Positions 58,728 through 64,000 of a stretch of 64,000 nucleotides of DNA are shown here, piece by piece. Every line of letters begins with the position of its first letter. Within the stretch, counting starts at the first letter, position 1. The translations under genes and the position numbers were made by a program. The notes beneath the pieces are model-generated. The model was not told the DNA's origin and searched no databases. It worked only from the letters and a program-made list of their open reading frames with translations. Location of the stretch: positions 1 through 64,000 of the forward strand of contig ONIY01000023.1 of the NCBI GenBank assembly GCA_900318065.1. The letters run 5' to 3'. The stretch comes from an uncultured Prevotellaceae bacterium. GTDB lineage: Bacteria; Bacteroidota; Bacteroidia; Bacteroidales; Muribaculaceae.

Positions 58728-59288
58728 TTTCAAAAAACATTTATCAGAAATCAAATCTTTACCTTCTCCTCTGCAAAGTTACAACTTTTATTTCACTATG
58801 CAACACATTTAAGGTGGGTTCTATAAATTAATTGAGTTGTATTTTGAATTTACGATGAGCAGATTTGAATTTAAATTTGAAGAATAGTAGCGGGCTACAT
58901 TTCAAGAATTCTTTTGCAATGCATAGCGTTTAACGAGGTTGAAATAGCATTTTCTCTTGTGAGAAATAAGGCCGCAACTGGGCTAAAGTGGCAAAAAAAA
59001 TCGCAGTTTAGCCCACTTGCGGGACCTGAAATTTAAGATAAACAGCTGCCAAACAGAGAGATGCAAATTTTGCTTATACATTATTTTTGTGATTAATGAT
59101 GAGTATGTGTTGACACGAGTTGACATCAGCAGCAATGGGTAATTTTTTACTGAGAAAAATCACATTTTCAGTAGGAAAATACCATTTTCTCATGTGATTG
59201 TTGTCTCCTTTTCCTCTAAAAAAACAAATAAGAACTCGAAAGGATAAGGTTTTTCCCAAGAAAAAGCATTATTTTGCGATATAAAAAC
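58728..59288. other. AT-rich intergenic region with hairpins
   Basis: No gene is seen. It includes the 51-bp palindrome at 58972-59022 and an inverted pair AATCACA (59158-59164) / TGTGATT (59193-59199) enclosing TTTTCAGTAGGAAAATACC. GC content drops sharply here, marking the left edge of the accessory island. Confidence 0.5.
58972..59022. repeat. 51-bp palindrome CCGCAA(c)TGGGCTAAA
   Basis: CCGCAACTGGGCTAAA (58972-58987) and TTTAGCCCACTTGCGG (59007-59022) are inverted with one mismatch each side; the loop is GTGGCAAAAAAAATCGCAG. It resembles in size and plan the 52-bp palindromes at 53589-53691. Confidence 0.8.
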
Positions 59289-59322
59289 AGAGACCGCCGA
59301 AACGCTTGAAAGAGAAGTAGGC
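59289..59322 (+). repeat. Conserved island element, copy 1
   Basis: AGAGACCGCCGAAACGCTTG then AAAGAGAAGTAGGC; 34 nt, one nt longer than the other copies. A -7-like TTATTTTG (59269-59276) lies 12 nt upstream. The reading frame ETAETLERE runs on to KMKKDDRIY. Confidence 0.85.
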
Positions 59323-59372
59323 TATGGATGCCAAAAAATGAAAAAAGATGATAGAATTTATTAAACAAGAAG

Positions 59373-60230
59373 ATGTTGTTAAACGATTTAAAGAAGATGC
59401 ATAATAAAAACAGACTACAAAGAAAATATAAGGCATTTTCTACACCTAAAGATCCATACAATGATCCAAGTGTCCCCCTCTATGACAGTAATAAAACCAT
59501 ACTTTATCGTTATGGAGGATACAAAACAAAGTATGTTGGCAATGACCCAATTCGTCCAAGATATGTTGCGCCATCAACATTAAAATATATCAAGCCTGGT
59601 GCTTTTAAGGACGTTGAGTCAAGACGGATTCCTGCAAAGATTGTCTTGCCTCCATGCATGGAGGAACTTGATGTTGATGCCTTGCCTTCGGTTTCTGAGA
59701 TTGATTTTCAGGGTCAACTCAAAGATGTGGTTGAGGGAGCTTTCTCTCATTTTGGAGATAATTTGACAATAAAAATAAGCGGTTTGTTTTCAGAAATCAA
59801 TCCAGAGGGACGAGAGGGTCTAAAAAAATGGTATAATGGAAATATTAGTAAGAGAGAGCTTGTTTTAAAAGCACCAGAGCCAATGGGTGGGAAATGTGAA
59901 GATGGTGTCATCACTTTGACCAAGGTGTTGCGGCTTGATGAGAAGTTGGCGATGGGCTGTGACTCTCGTCCAGCTCACTTTTGTGTTAATGCCACCAAGG
60001 AATTAAGCTTTGATACGGGACTAGGGGTTCCTATTCTTGTTGACACAGTGGTAATCGGTGGTGAGAATACCTATCTGCCTGGTGTATATTCTCCTCTTTA
60101 CTCCGAAGTGGAAGCGACAAGGATTCGTTTTGTGAGCAGAACCGAGAATCCCGAAAAGATTCTTGAATTGCTTGTGCATGAGCCTGAAGATGAGGTGGTA
60201 AAATTGCTCAAGAATGTTTACAAGAGTTGA
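59373..60230 (+). CDS. Island protein with BspA-like leucine-rich-repeat fragment
   Basis: 285 aa. No signal peptide. Residues about 65-130 resemble short BspA/LRR_5 repeats (STLKYIKPGAFKDV, ARIVLPPCMEELDVDA-like phrasing, DFQGQLKDVVEGAFSHFG). The remainder is unknown. AT-rich codons compared with the chromosome. First gene after element copy 1; ATG 59373 is used, ATG 59397 is an alternative. It may be an immunity- or surface-related protein, but no function is assigned. Confidence 0.7.
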   Translation: MLLNDLKKMHNKNRLQRKYKAFSTPKDPYNDPSVPLYDSNKTILYRYGGYKTKYVGNDPIRPRYVAPSTLKYIKPGAFKDVESRRIPAKIVLPPCMEELDVDALPSVSEIDFQGQLKDVVEGAFSHFGDNLTIKISGLFSEINPEGREGLKKWYNGNISKRELVLKAPEPMGGKCEDGVITLTKVLRLDEKLAMGCDSRPAHFCVNATKELSFDTGLGVPILVDTVVIGGENTYLPGVYSPLYSEVEATRIRFVSRTENPEKILELLVHEPEDEVVKLLKNVYKS

Positions 60231-60284
60231 AAAAAGAAGAAATAATCAACATATAAGTTGGCCAACTGTAACCTGAGAAACAGC

Positions 60285-60317
60285 AGAGACCGCCGAAACG
60301 CTTGAAAGGGAGTTGGC
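60285..60317 (+). repeat. Conserved island element, copy 2
   Basis: AGAGACCGCCGAAACGCTTG then AAAGGGAGTTGGC, differing from copies 3 and 4 at a single late position (GTTGG versus GTAGG). The weak -7-like TAACCTGA (60269-60276) lies 8 nt upstream. Confidence 0.85.
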
Positions 60318-60354
60318 TTTGGAATAATTCTTTAGATAATAAGAGTGATTGAAC

Positions 60355-60834
60355 ATGGACGCTAAATTTTTTATTTTCAACAAATTGATTAACATTATTG
60401 CTGATGGCTTAGAAACAGCTTTTAGTATGGGTTATTATCCAATAAAGTTTAAACCTAATCAAAAATTTGCTGTAGAAGGTAAATCCTTTTACATTGGTTA
60501 TGACGAAATGCTGAAATCTCACCGCTATTCGATTCATGCAATGATTGGTGAAAAATATGATGCAAATGATCCTGAGGTCGTTAGCTATCAGAATATGAAA
60601 GAGTTATTAATTGATGGCTGGGAGCCCCAACTGAATACTTTTCCCCAAAGAAGTGAGGCAAAAGCTGAATGGCTGAAATGGATGAAATCGGTTAATCCTT
60701 CAGATTTTGTTATTACATTCATAGAGAACTCACCGGACAATGTTTGGATTGACGATGAAAACTTTGCCCAGTTGCCACAATGGATGTTTATTGATGGTGG
60801 AAGCATTGCCGATGCTCTGAAAAATATGGTGTAA
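60355..60834 (+). CDS. Island hypothetical protein, 159 aa
   Basis: ATG 60355 (MDAKFFIFNKLINIIADGLE) was chosen over the TTG six nt earlier. It is acidic and Trp-rich (WLKWMKSVNPSDFVITFIEN, DEENFAQLPQWMFIDGGSIA), compact, and without signal peptide or membrane segment. Size and composition are like small immunity proteins, but no family is recognised. It is first after element copy 2; a small membrane-protein ORF follows 14 nt downstream. Confidence 0.65.
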   Translation: MDAKFFIFNKLINIIADGLETAFSMGYYPIKFKPNQKFAVEGKSFYIGYDEMLKSHRYSIHAMIGEKYDANDPEVVSYQNMKELLIDGWEPQLNTFPQRSEAKAEWLKWMKSVNPSDFVITFIENSPDNVWIDDENFAQLPQWMFIDGGSIADALKNMV

Positions 60835-60848
60835 GACCCCTAAAAGCT

Positions 60849-60992
60849 ATGTTCTCGGCAATTTTTTGGTTCATAGTAGGCTTTGTTGTCACCTTTGTAG
60901 TTGGTGGGATTGCTGTGCTTCTCATAGCGGGCATTGGCTACTTGTTGGTAAAGTTGCTAGAGTGGTTCTTCTTTGACTATCTTAATATCTGA
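60849..60992 (+). CDS. Small hydrophobic membrane protein (47 aa)
   Basis: ATG 60849 to TGA 60990-60992. Residues 4-36 are strongly hydrophobic (AIFWFIVGFVVTFVVGGIAV...), followed by WFFFDYLNI, so one or two transmembrane helices are likely. It sits between the 159-aa and 310-aa genes with gaps of 14 and 22 nt. Its position in a tight gene series supports it being real, but there is no homology evidence. Confidence 0.5.
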   Translation: MFSAIFWFIVGFVVTFVVGGIAVLLIAGIGYLLVKLLEWFFFDYLNI

Positions 60993-61014
60993 AAACAGTC
61001 ACATAGAGAGACGT

Positions 61015-61947
61015 ATGACACTAAAAGTATTAAAAGAGTTAATAAAAGGTAAGCGCATTGACCGCGTTGCTGGATTTTGTAATAGCTATGAGCAGATGAT
61101 TGACCGATGCCGCTTGGATGTTCACAATGGCTCAGTCGAAATCGACACCAGTGATGATGGTGACAATAGTGATCAGTTTGAGCCTGTGCCCAAAGTGATT
61201 GACCAACTGCTAGCAATGCCCAGCGAGTATGATGACTATCCTATCTTGAAATCTGGTTACGACAATAATAATGACAATGAACTACTTGTGCGTCAAGTAA
61301 TTTGCGTCAGGTTTGAGCACTCACAAAATGATAGTGTGGGAGTTTGCCTGCTCGGTCGTGAGCCAATTAGGTTTGTTGATGATGAAGATTTCCTTGACTT
61401 AGGTGATATGTATCATGTTGAGATTGTCATAGAAGACCCCAGAGCAAAGAATCTTAATGAGATATTCGATGATTTCATCCATGCCAGCTGCAATTGGTTC
61501 CGTCCTGATGAAAATTGCTACGACGAGGAAAATTGGAGTATCTACAGCAAGAAAAACTTCACGGTTATCACTTTCGTGACCGATGAGTCGTCAAGTTCGT
61601 CACTTATCGCTCTGATTGCAGGTGCTTTTGATGGCGTTTATTTTACCCGCACGCTATTAAACAAAGATGTTGATGAACGTCTAAGCAACGACAGTGAAGG
61701 CAAGTATTTCGGTCCTTTGCAAGCTGTTATTTTCCCTGCTTGTACTTATTTTTATGACAAAGACATCCCCCGTCTCAAGCCAGGATTGACAGCGATTGCC
61801 GGTTCTGGATGTTTTGTTAAAGAGTGCGCCAGCAAGGATGAGATGGAGCAGTTCATTGCCAGTCACAACCCCGACGAAGCTGTGGGCGACCTAGTGCGCC
61901 GCATCACCACACGCTACATCGACCCACTAACCCTTATCCTTGAATGA
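61015..61947 (+). CDS. Island hypothetical protein, 310 aa
   Basis: ATG 61015 (MTLKVLKELIKGKRIDRVAG) is preferred; the frame is open upstream to a TTG at 60973 overlapping the small ORF. It is acidic with aspartate-rich stretches (DTSDDGDNSDQFEPV, DEDFLDLGDMYHVEIVIEDP) and a C-terminal PACTYFYDKDIPRLKPGLTA. No signal, helix or motif of known catalysis is visible. The cytoplasmic, acidic character fits an immunity-like protein, but this is only a guess. Confidence 0.65.
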   Translation: MTLKVLKELIKGKRIDRVAGFCNSYEQMIDRCRLDVHNGSVEIDTSDDGDNSDQFEPVPKVIDQLLAMPSEYDDYPILKSGYDNNNDNELLVRQVICVRFEHSQNDSVGVCLLGREPIRFVDDEDFLDLGDMYHVEIVIEDPRAKNLNEIFDDFIHASCNWFRPDENCYDEENWSIYSKKNFTVITFVTDESSSSSLIALIAGAFDGVYFTRTLLNKDVDERLSNDSEGKYFGPLQAVIFPACTYFYDKDIPRLKPGLTAIAGSGCFVKECASKDEMEQFIASHNPDEAVGDLVRRITTRYIDPLTLILE

Positions 61948-62009
61948 CATTTATCATCAACCCCTTGGATTTATACTCAATTATAGCTATCTATGCAACA
62001 ATATACAAA

Positions 62010-62042
62010 AGAGACAGCCGAAACGCTTGAAAGGGAGTAGGC
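62010..62042 (+). repeat. Conserved island element, copy 3
   Basis: AGAGACAGCCGAAACGCTTG then AAAGGGAGTAGGC. An ATG 17 nt upstream (61993) opens a 15-residue frame MQQYTKETAETLERE that ends at the TAG inside the element. -7-like TATCTATG at 61988-61995. Confidence 0.85.
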
Positions 62043-62064
62043 AATATCTTAATAAAAATATTTT

Positions 62065-62286
62065 ATGAGCAAATTAATTGAATTCAACGGGAAGCCTCTT
62101 AGGATTGACCCCCAAGACAACACTCATCTTCAGATTTTTGCTGGAGGAGCTTGGTCTGTTTATTCTTTGTTAACCGAAGGTTTCGAAGACATTATGAACT
62201 ACGGCAATGAGATAATGGCTATAGGTAAAAATGGAAGGACATACATTTCTAGTTGTAGTGGACGAAGTTGGGTGCCCAGGTCATAG
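62065..62286 (+). CDS. Island hypothetical protein, 73 aa
   Basis: MSKLIEFNGKPLRIDPQDNT...FAGGAWSVYSLLTEGFEDIM...TYISSCSGRSWVPRS. It is small and soluble with several Gly/Trp/Ser-rich turns; no family is recognised. It is the only gene between element copy 3 and the hairpin at 62374-62416, 22 nt from the element. Confidence 0.6.
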   Translation: MSKLIEFNGKPLRIDPQDNTHLQIFAGGAWSVYSLLTEGFEDIMNYGNEIMAIGKNGRTYISSCSGRSWVPRS

Positions 62287-62373
62287 AAGCGACACAACCA
62301 TACACATCTGACTATCAAATCAATTTTGTACATTTCTGTGATCCATTGAATGTACGTAAAATTTTGGGCAAGT

Positions 62374-62416
62374 AATAAGCCCCCTTTAGAAAATGAAATT
62401 TTAGAGGGGACTTATT
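62374..62416 (+). terminator. Terminator-like hairpin before the LRR-DnaJ fusion gene
   Basis: AATAAG-c-CCCC (62374-62384) pairs with GGGG-a-CTTATT (62406-62416), with a TTTAGAAAA...TTTTAGA inner stem. It separates the 73-aa gene from the next one. Confidence 0.7.
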
Positions 62417-62449
62417 AGTAAAAAGCAAATCATCACAAATAACCCTATT

Positions 62450-63736
62450 ATGAACAATAATGTACATCCCTTGCAAGAAATATCATTAACCGCCGAAGAG
62501 ATTCCCTTCACAGTTACTGAATTACGTTATAAATACAATGAAAAAACTGACAAATTCGAGTCGTGGAATATTGACTCTGAAAAAACCACGACTTACTATG
62601 CTGTTCTATGGCATAACATCGTGTTTATTCGTGAAAAAGGCAAGTATAAATATTCAGCTTTTTGTGGTAGATCAATTAATGATCAATATAAATATGATGT
62701 TGATTTTGGAAAGAGCGTAATTCATAATTTCCCTTTTAGTAGAAACTTGCCTATTACTGACGATTATCTGGTTGTTCCTTCTCGTATAAATAATATGCCT
62801 ATCACGGATATTCAAGTAGACAATTGTAGATCTCGATATCTAATTATTGGTTCAAATATGGTCGAAACAGTTTGGTTTTGGAATTGTCAAAACTTGGAAT
62901 ACTTTATAGGTGAAGCCAGTGAAGTCTGGATTTGCAAAAACGGTAAAAACAAACTCAATTATTTAAAATTTTTAAAGAACAAAGCTAGCATTACTAGCAA
63001 TTCTTATCGAAACGGATTAAAAGAAATCGTATTATCATGTAAAGATGAATTTATAGGGATGAATATGTATCATAGAAGTGGTATCGATACTTTTCCTTTG
63101 TTGCTTGATGTATATTCTTTAGAGAAAGATCCACCAGAATGCTACAATCTTTTTCAATGTAGTCTGGATGATTATAATGTAAACACACTTAAATATGGTA
63201 CACTTCATGTACCTCAAGGGGCCAAGCGTTATTATCAAGTGGCATATAGTTGGAATCAGTTCCAAAACATTGTAGAATTCACGCAAGAAGAGATTAATGA
63301 GAAACTTGCAGAATATGAACGCAAAGAGAAGGAGATTCTAGACGAGGCATATAAAATATATAAGGAGAACGAGGAATTCTTGGGTCTTTTGGAAGTTATA
63401 AAAAAATCCAAAAAAGAGCCTGCAATACCAGAATATTTAGTACGTCTTGATGAAGAAGGGTTAGACTTAGCGTATTTGGTTGATGTTGCTCCCAAGATAT
63501 TGCATGAAGGTGGTAAAATCATTGTTCCGACTCTTGATGGAAAAATAAGAGTCACCATCCCTCCTGGAACTATTAACGGACATTTATTTCGTGTAAGAGG
63601 TAAAGGACTAAAAAATGATGAGACCAAGGAGGTTGGGGATTTTTTTCTACTTATTCATGATGAAAGTATTGCTATAGAATCAAGAGATGCATTGGAATTT
63701 TTCGATAAATATAACAAAAAAAGTAACAGTCAATAA
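62450..63736 (+). CDS. BspA-like leucine-rich N-terminus fused to a coiled coil and DnaJ C-terminal domain
   Basis: 428 aa. Residues about 100-270 have BspA/LRR_5-like features ending LKYGTLHVPQGAKRYYQVAY SWNQFQNIVEF, the usual close of such repeats. Residues about 275-320 are a Glu/Lys-rich coiled coil (EEINEKLAEYERKEKEILDE). Residues about 354-405 match a DnaJ C-terminal substrate-binding half (IIVPTLDGKIRVTIPPGTIN GHLFRVRGKGL, then GDFFLLIH). No J-domain or zinc-finger is present. No signal peptide is seen, so it may be cytoplasmic. The fusion is unusual. It is the second gene after element copy 3. Confidence 0.78.
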   Translation: MNNNVHPLQEISLTAEEIPFTVTELRYKYNEKTDKFESWNIDSEKTTTYYAVLWHNIVFIREKGKYKYSAFCGRSINDQYKYDVDFGKSVIHNFPFSRNLPITDDYLVVPSRINNMPITDIQVDNCRSRYLIIGSNMVETVWFWNCQNLEYFIGEASEVWICKNGKNKLNYLKFLKNKASITSNSYRNGLKEIVLSCKDEFIGMNMYHRSGIDTFPLLLDVYSLEKDPPECYNLFQCSLDDYNVNTLKYGTLHVPQGAKRYYQVAYSWNQFQNIVEFTQEEINEKLAEYERKEKEILDEAYKIYKENEEFLGLLEVIKKSKKEPAIPEYLVRLDEEGLDLAYLVDVAPKILHEGGKIIVPTLDGKIRVTIPPGTINGHLFRVRGKGLKNDETKEVGDFFLLIHDESIAIESRDALEFFDKYNKKSNSQ

Positions 63737-63803
63737 TAAGTAGTCAATATTTACAGACTTAGCTGCCACACATTTTTATACACCCTATATAATTATTAAC
63801 CAA

Positions 63804-63811
63804 TAACTTTG
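63804..63811 (+). promoter_or_regulatory. -7 box upstream of island element copy 4
   Basis: TAACTTTG, a full TAnnTTTG match, puts the transcription start just at or before the element, so the element would be at the mRNA 5' end. Confidence 0.5.
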
Positions 63812-63822
63812 TGAATAATAAA

Positions 63823-63855
63823 AGAGACCGCCGAAACGCTTGAAAGGGAGTAGGC
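63823..63855 (+). repeat. Conserved island element, copy 4
   Basis: AGAGACCGCCGAAACGCTTG then AAAGGGAGTAGGC, 11 nt after a TAACTTTG -7 box (63804-63811). Compared with copy 3 there is one base difference (CC versus CA). Confidence 0.88.
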
Positions 63856-63878
63856 ATAATTTCAAAAGCAATACTATT

Positions 63879-64000
63879 ATGACACATGAAATGGGTGAAT
63901 CTCTTATTTATTCCTGGCTACGCCATGTGAAAGGATGCCAAATCGTTCAAACTAATTGGACAGCCTCTCCCACATGGGACATGAGATACTTTATGGAAGC
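63879..64000 (+). CDS. Island protein, N-terminal 40 residues only
   Basis: ATG 63879 begins MTHEMGESLIYSWLRHVKGC and the frame is open to the window edge (QIVQTNWTASPTWDMRYFME). It is 24 nt after element copy 4. No family is recognised; the gene continues beyond the window. Confidence 0.6.
   Translation, partial: MTHEMGESLIYSWLRHVKGCQIVQTNWTASPTWDMRYFME

Overview
The window looks like a chromosomal segment of a Bacteroidales bacterium. Evidence for this: most recognisable promoters carry the Bacteroidetes -7 box TAnnTTTG, often with a -33 TTTG-like box 19-20 nt upstream; start codons are A-rich and lack obvious Shine-Dalgarno sites; the families are typical of the order (DUF4252, GYF_2/DUF4339 proteins, carboxynorspermidine dehydrogenase, PorW/SprE and PorZ-like type IX secretion proteins, a SAM-II-like leader before metK). 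A T9SS-bearing, Muribaculaceae- or Prevotella-like relative is plausible, but I cannot name a species.

Layout: 1-5.5 kb holds the panB end, tRNA-Asp, an ECF sigma/anti-sigma/DUF4252 operon, dnaX and dapF. 5.5-7.8 kb holds 33-bp tandem repeats and a portal plus M15 peptidase prophage remnant. 7.9-9.8 kb holds two GYF_2 membrane proteins and a DUF2752 protein. 10-12 kb holds queD, queC and queF, then a truncated tRNA-Gln. 12.2-18 kb holds tyrS, a DUF2795 protein with a 43-bp tandem 3' duplication, and a PorW/SprE-like lipoprotein with a long charged tail. 18.3-26.7 kb holds two related secreted anchor-J/SusF-like proteins (one frameshifted), a small membrane protein and aroA, which carries an in-frame palindromic insertion. 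26.8-28.7 kb holds a RAYT-like Y1 transposase between identical 100-bp direct repeats with REP hairpins, and a YafQ toxin-antitoxin pair. 28.7-35.5 kb holds lysS, a second tRNA-Asp, a stand-alone LuxR HTH protein, metK behind a SAM-II-like riboswitch, carboxynorspermidine dehydrogenase and a polyprenyl synthase. 36.2-43.5 kb holds three tandem PorZ-like double-propeller proteins. 43.7-53.4 kb holds nucleotide, DNA and translation-quality genes on the minus strand (folA, thyA, SH3 protein, polA, deoC, mazG-like, a secreted protein, dtd, rnhB). 53.5-58.7 kb holds an AAA/DUF234 ATPase behind 52-bp palindromic repeats, then phzF, wbqC-like, a lipoprotein and a regulator-like gene. 59.3-64 kb is an AT-rich accessory island.

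The most unusual features are: (1) the AT-rich island, where four copies of a near-identical 33-34-bp element each precede an unrelated gene or short gene set; (2) a composite repeat with fixed module order that fills whole intergenic gaps and abuts start or stop codons; (3) the RAYT/REP locus; (4) the palindrome inside aroA, which also occurs in an intergenic region; (5) the PorZ-like triplication; (6) a long structured-leader candidate before a secreted-protein gene. No rRNA or CRISPR array was seen. Annotation is from reading alone; no database search was run.
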